41,926 nucleotides of DNA from positions 1-41,926 of the forward strand of contig NZ_MSJL01000020.1 in assembly GCF_001921825.1 (NCBI RefSeq). Reading direction: 5' to 3'. Shown piece by piece: positions 9,301 through 18,245 of the stretch. A program made the translations under genes and the position numbers. Each line of letters begins with the position of its first letter. Within the stretch, counting starts at the first letter, position 1. The stretch is from Streptococcus acidominimus (lineage in GTDB: Bacteria; Bacillota; Bacilli; Lactobacillales; Streptococcaceae). Below the pieces are notes generated by a model, which was not told the DNA's origin, made no database searches, and saw only the letters and a program-made list of their open reading frames with translations.

Positions 9301-10752
9301 ATCGATTTGAACTTCTCAGGAGATGACCAGCCAGATGCCCACCTAGACGTTCGGAAAATCTTTGGAGACCAATATGCTTTCCGGGCTGGAACAGTAGGTA
9401 CGGTGGCTGCGAAAACAGCCTATGGCTATGTGCGTGGCTATGAGCGGGACTACGGCAAATTTTATCGGGATGTAGAAGTAGAACGCTTGGCAGCAGGTGC
9501 TGCTGGGGTTAAACGGACAACCGGTCAGCACCCGGGTGGGATCGTTGTTATTCCAAACTATATGGATGTCTATGATTTTACCCCCGTTCAATACCCGGCA
9601 GATGATTTGACAGCTAGTTGGCAGACGACCCACTTCAACTTCCACGATATTGACGAGAACGTCTTGAAGCTCGATGTACTGGGACACGATGATCCGACCA
9701 TGATTCGCAAACTCCAAGATTTATCAGGGATTGATCCGCAAACTATTCCCGCAGATGACAAGGGAGTTATGGCTCTCTTTTCAGGAACAGAGGTGCTGGG
9801 AGTAACACCAGAGCAGATCGGGACACCGACTGGTATGCTGGGGATCCCCGAGTTTGGAACCAATTTTGTCCGTGGAATGGTGGAAGAAACGCATCCAACG
9901 ACATTCTCTGAACTCCTCCAATTATCAGGACTATCGCATGGAACCGACGTGTGGTTGGGCAATGCCCAAGATTTGATTAAGGCAGGAATTGCAGACCTGT
10001 CTACAGTTATCGGCTGTCGGGACGACATCATGGTCTATCTCATGCACGCGGGGCTTCCGCCTAAGATGGCATTTAACATCATGGAGCGGGTGCGTAAGGG
10101 AGCTTGGCTCAAGATTTCTGAAGAAGAACGTAAAGGTTATATTCAGGCTATGAAAGACAATAATGTACCTGATTGGTATATTGAATCCTGTGGAAAAATT
10201 AAGTACATGTTCCCCAAAGCCCATGCGGCAGCCTATGTTATGATGGCATTGCGTGTTGCCTACTTTAAGGTGCACCACCCCATCTATTATTACTGCGCCT
10301 ACTTCTCGATTCGTGCCAAGGCCTTTGATTTGGCGACGATGTCTGGTGGTTTAGACCGAGTGAAAGCTAAAATGGAAGAAATCACGATCAAAAAGAAGAA
10401 TAATGAGGCCAGCAATGTAGAGCAGGACCTCTTTACCACGCTTGAAATCGTCAATGAAATGCTGGAACGTGGCTTTAAATTTGGTAAATTAGACTTGTAT
10501 CGTTCTGATGCGACCGAATTCCAAATCGAAGGCGATACCTTAATTCCACCATTTGTGGTGATGGATGGTCTGGGCGAGAATGTCGCCCGGCAAGTGGTCA
10601 AGGCGCGTGAAGAGGGAGAATTTCTTTCTAAGACTGAATTGCGCAAACGCGGAGGACTTTCTGCAACCCTTGTAGACAAGCTCGATGAAATGGGCATCTT
10701 AGGCAATATGCCAGAGGATAATCAGTTGAGCCTGTTTGATGAGTTGTTTTAA
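6358..10752 (+). CDS. polC: DNA polymerase III PolC-type alpha subunit
   Basis: The 1464-aa replicative polymerase of low-GC Gram-positives carries its own 3'-5' proofreading exonuclease and is loaded on the beta clamp. Domain order: N-terminal region (1-220), OB fold (about 230-325), PHP domain (from about 338, HAHTNMST), DEDDh exonuclease inserted in PHP (FDVETTG near 429-435), PHP continuation, a Cys-rich zinc site from about 927 (CPKC...CPEC), the palm with the catalytic aspartate pair in PDIDLNF (Asp981, Asp983), then fingers and thumb. The C-terminus [10 protein letters not shown] carries a clamp-binding QLSLF motif. The length is normal and the gene looks intact. AAGGGA lies 8 nt before the ATG. 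Confidence 0.98.
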   Translation: MTDTFQLLLNQIGLPLELKESSAFSGVKIEQVLVHKKSRVWDFTFRFERPLPLPYYQLFKAKLLNEFQKTGNQARFRLVTSPETIDPALVQAYYPEAFTEELCQSAGFRSVFQFLPVEFRDGVLWIKGPASVDTPHFRKNHLPNLIEQFARFGFANLAVDIEVCEAMTKAQVEEFHAQNEELLQKANQETLEAMEQLAQMAPPPETSPQPSFQEFKKQAPRKVSLEKAEITQMIEIETEENRIVFEGLVFDVEQRTTRTGRVIINFKMTDYTSSFSMQKWAKNEEEAQKFDMVKKGNWLRVRGNIETNNFTRDLTMNVQEIQEVKRDIRKDLMPDDQKRVEFHAHTNMSTMDALSPVEDLVARAAKWGHKAIAITDHGNVQSFPHGYHAARKAGIKALFGMEANIVEDSVPIVYNEVDLSLSDATYVVFDVETTGLSAVYNNLIQIAASKMHKGNVIAEFDEFINPGHPLSQFTTDLTGITDEHVRNAKPLEQVLQEFQAFCEGTVLVAHNATFDVGFMDVNYERAGMPTITQPVIDTLEFARNLYPEYKRHGLGPLTKRFGVALEHHHMANYDAEATGRLLFIFLKDALEKHGISQLSQLNTELIAEDSYKKARVKHATLYVTNQVGLKNIFRLVSLSNTKYFEGVPRIPRTVLNEHREGLLLGTACQEGEVFDELLSKGIDEAVKVASYYDFIEVMPPALYAPMIAKEQFKNMAEIEAMIQNLIEVGRRANLPVLATGNVHYMDPEEEIYREIIVRSLGQGAMINRTIGHGENAQPAPLPKAHFRTTNEMLDEFAFLGDQLAREIVITNPNALLERFEDVEVVKKDLYTPYLEKAEERVAELTYKKAFEVYGNPLPDIIDLRIEKELTSILGNGFAVIYLASQMLVTRSNERGYLVGSRGSVGSSFVATMIGITEVNPMPPHYVCPKCQHSEFITDGSYGSGFDMPDKDCPECGHKYAKDGQDIPFETFLGFDGDKVPDIDLNFSGDDQPDAHLDVRKIFGDQYAFRAGTVGTVAAKTAYGYVRGYERDYGKFYRDVEVERLAAGAAGVKRTTGQHPGGIVVIPNYMDVYDFTPVQYPADDLTASWQTTHFNFHDIDENVLKLDVLGHDDPTMIRKLQDLSGIDPQTIPADDKGVMALFSGTEVLGVTPEQIGTPTGMLGIPEFGTNFVRGMVEETHPTTFSELLQLSGLSHGTDVWLGNAQDLIKAGIADLSTVIGCRDDIMVYLMHAGLPPKMAFNIMERVRKGAWLKISEEERKGYIQAMKDNNVPDWYIESCGKIKYMFPKAHAAAYVMMALRVAYFKVHHPIYYYCAYFSIRAKAFDLATMSGGLDRVKAKMEEITIKKKNNEASNVEQDLFTTLEIVNEMLERGFKFGKLDLYRSDATEFQIEGDTLIPPFVVMDGLGENVARQVVKAREEGEFLSKTELRKRGGLSATLVDKLDEMGILGNMPEDNQLSLFDELF

Positions 10753-10774
10753 ACAGGACTAAATCATACAATCA

Positions 10775-10827
10775 AAAACAAGCAAAGAGTGATGACTGAA
10801 AACAGAACATCACTCTTTGCTTGTTTT
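10775..10827 (+). terminator. polC terminator
   Basis: A 20-bp stem AAAACAAGCAAAGAGTGATG pairs with its complement ending TTGTTTT, around a 13-nt loop. The remaining gap up to 11015 holds a decayed copy of the GTTGTAGC-type intergenic repeat (about 10846-10925) and no gene. Confidence 0.88.
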
Positions 10828-11015
10828 GTATAGGTTTTGTGAGAAAGTTGTAGCGCGAATGAAAATATAAATCTCATAAAAACTCACAGCGCAAATTTGT
10901 CCTAAAGCAACCTAAAGCTAGACCAGCTGCGTCTTTTTTTACGTTCATGGTGTATCGCTGTTCAACTCTTATTTATAAGTATGTAGTGCAGCTTTCTAAG
11001 GATAGCCTTGTTTGC

Positions 11016-12530
11016 TTAGTCTGCAATCAGTCGGTGCTCTTTGAGGTAGGCTTTGGCGACCTTGCTCGGAGACTTGCCCTCAACATTCACCTGATAATTC
11101 ATGTCCTGCATCTCTTTTTCCGTAATCTTCCCAGCCAACTGATTGAGGACGTTCTCGAGTTGCGGGTATTTTTTGAGCGTTTCTTCTCGTAGGAGGGGCG
11201 CTCCTTGATAGGGCGGGAAGAGTTGTAGGTCATCTTTGAGCGTTTTGAGCTGGTATTGTCGTAGTTCACTATCGGTTGAGTAGGCATCAATGATTTGGAC
11301 ATTCCCCTGTTCAATCGCCTTGTAACGCAGGGCTGGCTCTAGCGTCTTGACTTGGAGCTTGAGCTGATAGCGGTCTTTCAAGCCTTTCCCGCCGTCGTCC
11401 CGATCATTAAATTCCAAGCTGAATCCAGCGGTTGCGCTGGTCTGAATCTTAGCCAGATCGGAAATTGTTTCTAGACCCTGTTCTTTGGCGTAGTCTTCTT
11501 TGACAGCAAGAGCATACGTATTTTGATAGAGCATGGGCTTGAGGTAGATGAGCTTGTCCTGCTCGAAAATCCCCTTGCGGGCTACCTGATAGACTTGATC
11601 TGGATCAGTTGAGCTGCTGGGTGGCTGCTTCAAGAGGGTTGAGGTCACCGTTCCTGTAAATTCGGGGTAAAGGTCAATTTGCCCTGCTTTTAAGGCTTCA
11701 TAGACAAAGGTCGTTTTGCCAAAGTTTGGCTTTAATTCCACCCGAATATCCGTCTGTTCTTCAATCAATTCCTTGTATAGATGGAGCAAAATTTCAGGTT
11801 CAGATCCTATTTTTCCAGCGATCACAATCTTATCCTGCATCATCATGGATATGGGAAAGAGGGAAAATCCGCTGATACAAAAGAGAGCAATAAAGGAGAC
11901 GAACATCGTTTTGAGGCTGCGTTTATCAATTAGACCGATTAAATAGTGAAAGAGGAGGGCTAAAATAGCAGAACTCATTGCTCCGATCAGAATGAGAGAG
12001 CTGTTGTTGCGGTCGATTCCTAGGAGAATGAAAGAGCCAAGGCCTCCTGCTCCGATAAGGGCAGCCAGGGTTGCTGTTCCGATCACGAGGACAGTTGCTG
12101 TCCGAACGCCAGAGAGGATGACGGGTGCTGCAAGGGCAATCTCGAATTTTTTTAATTTTTCCCAGCGGTTCATTCCAAAGGCGGTCGCAGCTTCTTGGAG
12201 GGAGGGATCGATTTCCTGTAAGCCTGTCACTGTATTTTGCAGAATCGGGAAAAGGGCATAAACAACTAAGGTTAAAATAGCAGGGACTTTCCCGATACCA
12301 AAAATCGGAATGAGCAGTCCTAGAATAGCAAGTGAGGGAATGGTCTGGAGTATGCCTGTTAATTGCAGCAGGAGGTTTGCCAAGCGCTCGCGTTTAGAGA
12401 CTAAGACAGCTAGGGGGATGGCAAGTAAAGTGGCACAAGCCAGCGCGACAAAGGAGATTTGCAGGTGTTCTCCAAGTGCTAAGAGCCAGTCCTCTTTTCT
12501 GTCTAAAAAGGTTTGAATCAAGTCGTTCAT
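11016..12530 (-). CDS. Betaine/choline/carnitine ABC transporter, permease fused to substrate-binding protein
   Basis: The 504-aa fusion has an N-terminal ProW/OpuCB-like permease (residues about 1-210, several membrane helices, [18 protein letters not shown] coupling loop). An OpuCC/ProX-type substrate-binding domain follows (about 230-504, signature DLYPEFTGT). With the adjacent ATPase it would import a quaternary ammonium compatible solute or choline; YPEFTGT places the binding domain in the Opu/choline group. Fusion of permease and binding protein is known in streptococci and lactococci. Exact substrate cannot be read from the sequence. It lies 14 nt after the ATPase gene. Confidence 0.88.
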   Translation of the reverse strand: MNDLIQTFLDRKEDWLLALGEHLQISFVALACATLLAIPLAVLVSKRERLANLLLQLTGILQTIPSLAILGLLIPIFGIGKVPAILTLVVYALFPILQNTVTGLQEIDPSLQEAATAFGMNRWEKLKKFEIALAAPVILSGVRTATVLVIGTATLAALIGAGGLGSFILLGIDRNNSSLILIGAMSSAILALLFHYLIGLIDKRSLKTMFVSFIALFCISGFSLFPISMMMQDKIVIAGKIGSEPEILLHLYKELIEEQTDIRVELKPNFGKTTFVYEALKAGQIDLYPEFTGTVTSTLLKQPPSSSTDPDQVYQVARKGIFEQDKLIYLKPMLYQNTYALAVKEDYAKEQGLETISDLAKIQTSATAGFSLEFNDRDDGGKGLKDRYQLKLQVKTLEPALRYKAIEQGNVQIIDAYSTDSELRQYQLKTLKDDLQLFPPYQGAPLLREETLKKYPQLENVLNQLAGKITEKEMQDMNYQVNVEGKSPSKVAKAYLKEHRLIAD

Positions 12531-12544
12531 AATGGTAGTGTCTC

Positions 12545-13261
12545 CTATACGTGAAAGAAATCAGCGACAAACTGGGTTGCAGGGGCTTCTTGGATGCGTT
12601 CGGGGGTATCCAGTTGTAGGATTTTCCCTTGATCCATAATGGCAATGCGGTCTCCTAGTTTTACGGCTTCTGCCATGTCATGGGTGACAAAAATCATAGT
12701 CATCTGAAATTCCTTTTGGATCTCCTTGACCAAGTCCTGTAATTGCTCACGAGAAATCGGGTCAAGGGCGCTAAAGGGCTCATCTAGCAGTAGGACCTTG
12801 GGACGGGCAATAATGGCGCGTAAAATTCCAATCCGCTGTTGCTCCCCACCCGAGAGTTCACTCGGCATGCGGTGGAGATAGCGACTGGCAGGAAGTCCGA
12901 CCAATTCTAGTAATTCCTTGGTACAGGTCTCGATTTCCTTTTTCTGCCATTTTTTCATCTCGGGAATGAGGGCAATATTTTCTGCTACGCTGAGATTAGG
13001 GAAAAGGGCGATTTGTTGCAGGACATAGCCCGTTGCGAGACGCAATTCCCGCAGTTGGTAGTCTTGGAGGCACTTACTGTCCAGATAAATCCCTCCCTCA
13101 TCTGGCTCAATCAAGCGGTTGAGCATTTTGAGCGTGCTTGTTTTTCCGCTACCGCTCGTTCCGACTAGGACAAAAAATTCACCGTCTCGAATGGTAAAGG
13201 TCTGGTCTTTTAGCACGTATTTGCCGTTGAAGTGCTTGCTCACGTGTTTAAATTCAATCAT
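12545..13261 (-). CDS. Betaine/choline ABC transporter ATP-binding protein
   Basis: The 238-aa ABC ATPase has Walker A GTSGSGKT (about 34-41), signature LSGGEQQR, Walker B VLLLDEP and switch histidine in FVTHD. It is the ProV/OpuCA-type motor for the permease-binding fusion encoded next. It lacks the C-terminal CBS pair found in OpuCA and OpuAA, so ionic-strength gating through CBS domains is not expected. The MarR-family regulator lies 188 nt upstream on the same strand. Confidence 0.9.
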   Translation of the reverse strand: MIEFKHVSKHFNGKYVLKDQTFTIRDGEFFVLVGTSGSGKTSTLKMLNRLIEPDEGGIYLDSKCLQDYQLRELRLATGYVLQQIALFPNLSVAENIALIPEMKKWQKKEIETCTKELLELVGLPASRYLHRMPSELSGGEQQRIGILRAIIARPKVLLLDEPFSALDPISREQLQDLVKEIQKEFQMTMIFVTHDMAEAVKLGDRIAIMDQGKILQLDTPERIQEAPATQFVADFFHV

Positions 13262-13449
13262 GGAAAGTTTCCTCTTTCTAACTAAGGGATCAGAAGCATG
13301 CTGCCATGTGAGAACAAAGTGATCGTACAGTCATTTGCTCCCTTGTCATTTTAAATCTGCTCTATGAAAGTGCTGTCTGGGTCACAGTTCCTTGTCTTAA
13401 AGCAGATTCATTCAATCTAGCCATAGGAGGCTTAGACGAAGCTCTCTTC

Positions 13450-13905
13450 TTAATGACGCAACAGCTGACTTTCTAGTTGTTGTTGCAAGGCTTTATTAAA
13501 AGAGGCATAGAGTTGAAGGAGCTGTTTTCCATCCTCCTCGCTCATTTGAGACATGGCATGGCTTTCAGCCTCCTCCAGCGGATCCAAAATGGAGGCTGCA
13601 TAGTCCCTCCCCTTACCAGTGAGATGGATAAATTTCTGGCGTTTGTCGTGTTCATTTTGCACAAAAGAGACCAGTTTTTCCTGCTCAAAGAGCTTGATAG
13701 TGGCATTGATGACCTGCTTACTGCTTCCTAATTTGTGGCTTAGGCAGGCTTGGGACAAGGGACTTTGAGCATAGTAGAGCCAGAGAAGAATGAAAAAGGA
13801 TGTCCGTTGTAAGCCGCATTTTTTGGCATATTGATCATACAGAAGATCCTGCTCATATTTCAAACGAGCAAAGGTCTTTGCTTGCTGTTTTATCTGCATT
13901 ATCAT
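13450..13905 (-). CDS. MarR-family transcriptional regulator
   Basis: The 151-aa protein has a winged helix in its middle (about 35-100: LSQACLSHKLGSSKQVINATIKLFEQEKLV, then the wing DKRQKFIHLTGKGR). It is the first gene before the compatible-solute importer and probably controls it and itself. Two start codons, ATG 13905 and ATG 13899, are possible; I use the first. Its promoter is flanked by two near-identical 13-mers (13939-13951 and 13982-13994), which are candidate operator sites. Confidence 0.88.
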   Translation of the reverse strand: MIMQIKQQAKTFARLKYEQDLLYDQYAKKCGLQRTSFFILLWLYYAQSPLSQACLSHKLGSSKQVINATIKLFEQEKLVSFVQNEHDKRQKFIHLTGKGRDYAASILDPLEEAESHAMSQMSEEDGKQLLQLYASFNKALQQQLESQLLRH

Positions 13906-13954
13906 AAAGCTACCGCCTTTTGAATCAATGAAATCGTTAAAAATATAGACTGTT

Positions 13955-13983
13955 AGTATACCATGTCCTATCTAAATAGTCAA
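13955..13983 (-). promoter_or_regulatory. Promoter of the MarR-importer operon
   Basis: On the minus strand, -35 TTGACT (13978-13983) and -10 TATACT (13955-13960) have a 17-bp spacer. One direct repeat, AAAAATATGGACT, overlaps the upstream edge of the -35. The other, AAAAATATAGACT, sits just past the -10. Confidence 0.8.
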
Positions 13984-14037
13984 AAATATGGACTAATCCA
14001 ATCATTATAGCAGAAAATGCCTTTCTAGGGTAAAATA

Positions 14038-14046
14038 TGGTACAAT
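14038..14046 (+). promoter_or_regulatory. Extended -10 promoter of pepS
   Basis: TG-G-TACAAT lies 32 bp before the ATG at 14078. No strong -35 is visible. Confidence 0.5.
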
Positions 14047-14077
14047 AAAAAGGATCGAATGAAAAAAGGAGTAAACC

Positions 14078-15319
14078 ATGGTATTACCAAACTTTAAAGA
14101 AAACTTGGCAAAATATGCGAAGCTACTCGTCTCAACAGGTATCAATGTACAACCGGGTCATACGGTTTCCTTGACCATTAGTGTTGATCAGGCTGAATTA
14201 GCCCGCTTGATTGTCAAAGAAGCATACGCAAAAGGGGCTGTCGAAGTACTGGTCAACTGGCAAGATGATGTAATCTTGCGCGAGCGTTACTTGAATGTGC
14301 CGATCGAACGTTTGGAAACCATTTCGGAGCAACGAATTGCAGAGATGAACTACATCTTGGAGCATAAAGCTAGCCGTTTGGTGGTTCTGTCTGATGATCC
14401 AGGTGCTTTGGATGGTATCGACCCAGAAAAACTATCCCGTGCTACACGCGCAGCAAGCATTGCCTTAAATCCAATGCGACAGGCGACCCAAGCCAACAAA
14501 ATTAGCTGGACCTTGGGAGCGGCAGCAGGGCTAGAATGGGCGAAAAAGGTCTTCCCAGATGCAACAAGTGACGAGGAAGCGGTTGATTTGCTTTGGGATC
14601 AGATCTTCAAGACCTGCCGTGTCTATGCTGATGATCCAGTAGCAGCTTGGAAAGAGCATGAAGAACGCCTCGTTGCTAAGGCTGCACTATTGAATAAGGA
14701 ACAGTTTGTCAAACTCCACTATACTGCACCGGGGACAGACTTGACGCTCGGTATGCCACAAAACCACTTGTGGGAAGCAGCAGGCTCTATCAATGCTCAA
14801 GGGGAGCATTTTATTGCCAATATGCCGACAGAAGAAGTCTTTACAGCGCCTGACTACCGTGTAGCAGATGGATATGTGACATCAACCAAACCGCTCAGCT
14901 ACAATGGCAATATCATTGAGGGAATCAAAGTGACCTTTAAGGACGGAGAAATTGTTGATATTACCGCTGAAAAAGGTGATGAGGTCATGAAGAAATTGGT
15001 CTTTGATAATGCTGGTGCTCGCGGTCTCGGTGAGGTTGCCCTCGTACCAGACCAAAGTCCAATCTCTCAATCAGGTGTGACCTTCTTCAACACCCTCTTT
15101 GACGAAAATGCCTCAAATCACTTGGCGATCGGTTCAGCCTATGCTTTTAGCATTGAAGGTGGTGTCGATATGACCAATGATGAATTGAAAGCGGCAGGTC
15201 TCAACCGTTCAGATGTTCACGTAGACTTCATGATTGGTTCAAATAAAATGAATATTGATGGTATCCGTGAAGACGGAACAGTTGTGCCAATCTTCCGTGA
15301 TGGTGAGTGGGCGATTTAG
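14078..15319 (+). CDS. pepS: Aminopeptidase PepS (M29 metallopeptidase family)
   Basis: The 413-aa cytosolic two-metal aminopeptidase of the AmpS/PepS/thermophilic aminopeptidase T family removes N-terminal residues from peptides, feeding amino acids from imported oligopeptides. Family landmarks are TAPGTDLTLGMP (about 217-228), the metal-site region MPTEEVFTAPD (about 250-260), RGLGEVALVPD (about 315-325), NTLFDENASNHLAIGSAY and the terminal HVDFMIGS motif with the late histidine/aspartate ligands. The length equals that of the family. AAAGGAG lies 8 nt before the ATG. Confidence 0.93.
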   Translation: MVLPNFKENLAKYAKLLVSTGINVQPGHTVSLTISVDQAELARLIVKEAYAKGAVEVLVNWQDDVILRERYLNVPIERLETISEQRIAEMNYILEHKASRLVVLSDDPGALDGIDPEKLSRATRAASIALNPMRQATQANKISWTLGAAAGLEWAKKVFPDATSDEEAVDLLWDQIFKTCRVYADDPVAAWKEHEERLVAKAALLNKEQFVKLHYTAPGTDLTLGMPQNHLWEAAGSINAQGEHFIANMPTEEVFTAPDYRVADGYVTSTKPLSYNGNIIEGIKVTFKDGEIVDITAEKGDEVMKKLVFDNAGARGLGEVALVPDQSPISQSGVTFFNTLFDENASNHLAIGSAYAFSIEGGVDMTNDELKAAGLNRSDVHVDFMIGSNKMNIDGIREDGTVVPIFRDGEWAI

Positions 15320-15388
15320 TAGTCGTCCCCTCTCAAACGCTTCATGCTTGTTGAATGCAAGTTTATACTTATTTGAAAAGGATAAGAT

Positions 15389-15457
15389 ATGCCATTTCAA
15401 TGTTTAAAAGTAGTACTTGCCCTATTAGCACCTGTTTTAGAGAGTAAAGGAGGATAG
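15389..15457 (+). CDS. Possible 22-aa hydrophobic small protein or leader ORF
   Basis: ATG at 15389 is preceded by AAAAGGAT at 7-8 nt. The ORF encodes MPFQCLKVVLALLAPVLESK plus GG and stops at 15455-15457. Its last codons contain AAAGGAGG, the ribosome site of the next gene, so translation of the small ORF would be coupled to that gene. The hydrophobic stretch could span part of a membrane. It may be a real small protein, a leader peptide, or chance. Confidence 0.4.
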   Translation: MPFQCLKVVLALLAPVLESKGG

Positions 15458-15463
15458 AAAGAT

Positions 15464-15694
15464 ATGTTTGGAAGTCTACTGGTTGGTTTTCTTGTAGCCA
15501 TTATTGCCGCAGCCATTACCAACCGTGGTGAAAAAATGGGCTGTATCGGTAAGATTCTATTAGGACTTGCCGGCGCCTGGGTTGGTCAGCTCCTCTTTGG
15601 TGCCTGGGGACCCCAGATTGCAGGTACAGCTATCGTTCCCTCCGTTCTAGGAGCTGTGATTCTCCTAGCCATTTTTTGGGAGCGGGGCAGTTAA
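15464..15694 (+). CDS. GlsB/YeaQ/YmgE-family small membrane protein
   Basis: The 76-aa, glycine-rich protein with three membrane helices belongs to the 'transglycosylase-associated protein' family (Pfam Transgly_assoc). Family features are the first helix GSLLVGFLVAIIAAAI, GKILLGLAGAWVGQLLFG and a final hydrophobic helix ending in ERGS. The molecular function is not firmly established; relatives are stress-induced envelope proteins. A perfect AAAGGAGG lies 9-10 nt before the ATG. Confidence 0.85.
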   Translation: MFGSLLVGFLVAIIAAAITNRGEKMGCIGKILLGLAGAWVGQLLFGAWGPQIAGTAIVPSVLGAVILLAIFWERGS

Positions 15695-15696
15695 TC

Positions 15697-15814
15697 ATAA
15701 AACTCCCAGACTAAGATGAACTGATATACTCCCCTTATAGTGTCTAGTGAATTTTTGTTTTCACTGTCCACTATATGGGGAGTATATCATAAGATGCTAG
15801 TCTGGGAGTTTTAT
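15697..15814. repeat. 118-nt nested palindrome
   Basis: The segment folds on itself almost end to end. The outer stem is 17 bp (ATAAAACTCCCAGACTA with 15798-15814). The middle stem is 12 bp (GATATACTCCCC with GGGGAGTATATC). A one-base mismatch is followed by a 7-bp stem (TATAGTG/CACTATA) and a 6-bp stem (AGTGAA/TTCACT) with an 8-nt loop. It lies between the convergent genes at 15694 and 15980 and may terminate both, but it is far larger than an ordinary terminator and looks like a MITE-type element. Confidence 0.8.
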
Positions 15815-15979
15815 ATTTCGCACTGAATTCAATTCGCTTGCTTTTTGTTGAGTCTTATCATTGTTTTGTTAGTATAACGGTATCGTTTAAGAGTTTGGTC
15901 TCTATCATACTCAAGTGTTGGCTTACATGGCAAGATTTTTGCCCATGAAAAAGGGTATTCCAATTTCTACGCCCAACAA

Positions 15980-16594
15980 TTATTCAATCACGAGCATACC
16001 CTCTTTGATCGCAAATGGATGTTCTGGATTGATACGGTCGTAGAACATGATTCCGTTGATATGATCAATCTCGTGTTGGACGACAATGGCATTAAAGCCC
16101 TTGAGTTTGATGCGGTGTTTTTCCCCTGTCTTATCAAAATATTCCACCGTTACACGAGCGTGGCGGACTACGTATCCAGGGACTTCACGGTCAACAGATA
16201 GACACCCTTCTCCGCCCTCCATAGCAGCTTCTTGAATGGAGTGAGAGACGATTTTCGGGTTGTACATGACCTCTTGGAGGGCGTATGCCTCGGCTGGTGG
16301 ATTGCCTTCTTCGTCCTCTGGATTTGGGACAAGAACCGCAATGATCCTTTTTGAAATATCAATCTGTGGTGCAGCAAGACCGACCCCACCCCGCAGCTTC
16401 ATTTTTTCCGCCATGACAGGATCCTGTGAGTGTTTAAGGAACTGGAGCATTTTTTCTCCCAAGATGACCTCCTCATCAGACAGTGGAAGTTGGATTTCTG
16501 TTGCGACCTTACGCAGGGTTGGGTGTCCTTCACGGATAATGTCGTCCATATCAATCAAGTGACTAGCTTTTGTTAAACGTTCAATTACAGACAT
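15980..16594 (-). CDS. def: Peptide deformylase
   Basis: The 204-aa metalloenzyme removes the formyl group from nascent N-termini. All three signatures are present: GVGLAAPQ (about 70-77), EGCLS with metal ligand Cys131, and HEIDH with ligands His174 and His178 and catalytic Glu175. The insertion between motifs 1 and 2 ([14 protein letters not shown]) is typical of type 2 Gram-positive deformylases. Convergent with the gene upstream in the window; 15815-15979 holds nothing else recognisable. Confidence 0.96.
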   Translation of the reverse strand: MSVIERLTKASHLIDMDDIIREGHPTLRKVATEIQLPLSDEEVILGEKMLQFLKHSQDPVMAEKMKLRGGVGLAAPQIDISKRIIAVLVPNPEDEEGNPPAEAYALQEVMYNPKIVSHSIQEAAMEGGEGCLSVDREVPGYVVRHARVTVEYFDKTGEKHRIKLKGFNAIVVQHEIDHINGIMFYDRINPEHPFAIKEGMLVIE

Positions 16595-16687
16595 AGTATT
16601 CTCCTTCTAGTTTCTATTAGTCTAGTATAGCACGAAACCAGAGAGAAGAAAAGAAGGGTGCAAGATGAAGGGGAATTTGCTATACTG

Positions 16688-16872
16688 ATACTCTATAAAA
16701 ATCAAAATCTGGAACTGACTAAAGCTGAAACAGTTATGTCCCAAAGGGGGGGCACACTTGACACGAGTTTTACTTGTTCTATCTCCTACCTTCAACAGTC
16801 TAAAACCTCCACTGGAGCTTTTTACTCAGCAAGACGAGTTAACGACGTTAGATTTTGATTTTTGACGAGTAT
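16688..16872. repeat. MITE-like element with terminal inverted repeats
   Basis: ATACTC...AAAAATCAAAATCT at the left end (16688-16710) is the inverted counterpart of AGATTTTGATTTTT...GAGTAT at the right end (16850-16872). The inner 14 bp match perfectly. The interior carries fragments of the shared intergenic modules (CACGAGTTTTACTTGT and an inverted AAAACCTCCACTGGAGCTTTT). No transposase is encoded. The whole gap 16595-16955 otherwise holds only the promoter region of rsuA. Confidence 0.65.
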
Positions 16873-16955
16873 GATGACAGAAATGAAAGGTAGTTCCTGA
16901 TAGTGAGGCTATCAGCTGAAAGATATATTATAAAGTATAAAAATGAGGAAATCAG

Positions 16956-17684
16956 ATGCGTTTGGATAAATTTTTAGTGGAAGCTGGTCTTGGCTCGCGG
17001 ACAGAAGTCAAGAAAATGTTGAAATCGGGCAAGGTGACGGTCAATCAGGTGGTGGAAAAATCCGCCAAAACCCATATTGACGAAAGGAAAGACCAGATTG
17101 CCTATCAGGGCGAGGTCTTGTCCTATGAGAAATTTGTTTACTATCTTTTGAACAAGCCCAAGGGAGTGATTTCAGCGACAGAAGATAGTAAGCACCGGAC
17201 AGTCTTAGAATTGCTGGACGAGACGGCGAGACAAAAGGAGGTTTTTCCCGTTGGACGGCTAGATATTGATACGCACGGGCTTCTGCTCTTGACCAATAAT
17301 GGAGCATTGGCTCACGAAATACTATCGCCTAAGAAGCATGTAGATAAGGTCTATCGGGCAGAGGTTGCGGGGATCATGACTAGGGAAGATGTCAGCCGCT
17401 TTGCCAGTGGCATTGAGCTGAAAGACTTTACCTGCCAGCCTGCTGATTTGGAAGTTTTAGAAGTGAATGAAACAGCCCAGACCTCGCGCGTGCAGATTCG
17501 GATTGCGGAAGGGAAATTTCACCAAGTCAAACGCATGGTGGCAGCCTGTGGCAAACAAGTGACAGATCTGCAACGCTTCAGCATGGGTCCGTTGGTCCTA
17601 GATACTGATCTCGCCTTAGGCGCCTACCGCAGATTAACCGCCCATGAATTGGAAACCCTAGCCACATTCGGAGTGGAAGTATAA
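16956..17684 (+). CDS. rsuA: 16S rRNA pseudouridine synthase RsuA family
   Basis: The 242-aa protein has an N-terminal S4 RNA-binding domain (residues 1-50) and a pseudouridine synthase 2 domain. The catalytic motif is GRLDIDTHGLLLLTNNG with Asp103. The expected reaction is isomerisation of U516 in 16S rRNA, as for E. coli RsuA. RluB/RluE family members are alternatives, but the short C-terminus favours RsuA. The gene looks complete. Confidence 0.88.
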   Translation: MRLDKFLVEAGLGSRTEVKKMLKSGKVTVNQVVEKSAKTHIDERKDQIAYQGEVLSYEKFVYYLLNKPKGVISATEDSKHRTVLELLDETARQKEVFPVGRLDIDTHGLLLLTNNGALAHEILSPKKHVDKVYRAEVAGIMTREDVSRFASGIELKDFTCQPADLEVLEVNETAQTSRVQIRIAEGKFHQVKRMVAACGKQVTDLQRFSMGPLVLDTDLALGAYRRLTAHELETLATFGVEV

Positions 17685-18010
17685 GATACGAGGACGTTAA
17701 AAAAGCGACTGAAAAATAGGAGACTGCCACTGTGTTCGATGAACACAAGGTAGTCTATCCCTAAAGGTAGCCACAGCTGTAAGTAACTAAAGTTACAATA
17801 TCTGCGTCTCTTTTTTTCGAGGTTTTAGGCTGAACTCAATTCCACAAGATACGAGAGTGTTTGACACGAGTTTCACTCGTTTTATTTCCAACTTTCCACA
17901 GTTAAATTAGGAAATACGACGAGTGAAAAGCTCCAGTGGAGGTTTTTAGCCTATCCTTAAAGGTAGCTGTATCTGTAACCAATTAAAATTGGAACAGCTA
18001 CGAAAAATTA
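17685..18010. repeat. Intergenic repeat modules after rsuA
   Basis: This contains GATACGAGgaCGTT-like starts (17690), module A (17848-17905, ending in a truncated CCACAGT hairpin) and the module GACGAGTGAAAAGCTCCAGT...AGCCTAT (17918-17954). That last module recurs at 27891-27927 and, inverted, at 16803-16836. No gene is present. Confidence 0.7.
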
Positions 18011-18131
18011 GGCAATCTGACATCAATTAAAAGTAACAAATTGTATTGATCCATCTTGATAGGTGCCGATAATCTATGCGTAGACCGTTGGTGCTAGCCA
18101 AAAAAATCATTTTGTGGTAGACTGGTACAAG

Positions 18132-18226
18132 CATAGGTTTTTAAACTCATCCTGTGAGGTGAGAAAGACAAATACGGAGTAGACTAACAAAGGCCTATGA
18201 CTATCGAAAAGAGACATGGGCTTTTT
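18132..18226 (+). promoter_or_regulatory. PyrR-type transcription attenuator of uraA
   Basis: Three competing elements are visible. The first is an antiterminator half CATAGG (18132-18137), complementary to CCTATG (18194-18199). The second is a PyrR-binding loop ACTCATCCTGTGAGGTGAG (18145-18163), matching the conserved TCC-GNGAGG core. The third is a terminator whose stem AAAGGCCTATG (18189-18199) pairs with CATGGGCTTT followed by a T run to 18225. With UMP, PyrR would stabilise the loop, free CCTATG for the terminator and reduce uracil uptake. Confidence 0.85.
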
Positions 18227-18245
18227 GTGTGCCCAGAGGAGGATT

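Noticed and set aside
10947..11192. 81-codon plus-strand frame opposite the importer gene end
   Set aside because: It is the antisense shadow of the substrate-binding domain, and has no ribosome site.
16658..16858. 66-codon plus-strand frame upstream of rsuA
   Set aside because: It lies almost wholly inside the MITE-like repeat, so it is a by-product of the inverted ends.
18060..18245. Purine riboswitch upstream of the NCS2 permease
   Set aside because: The conserved purine-aptamer loops are absent. The PyrR loop, antiterminator and terminator explain the leader, and the protein looks like a uracil carrier.
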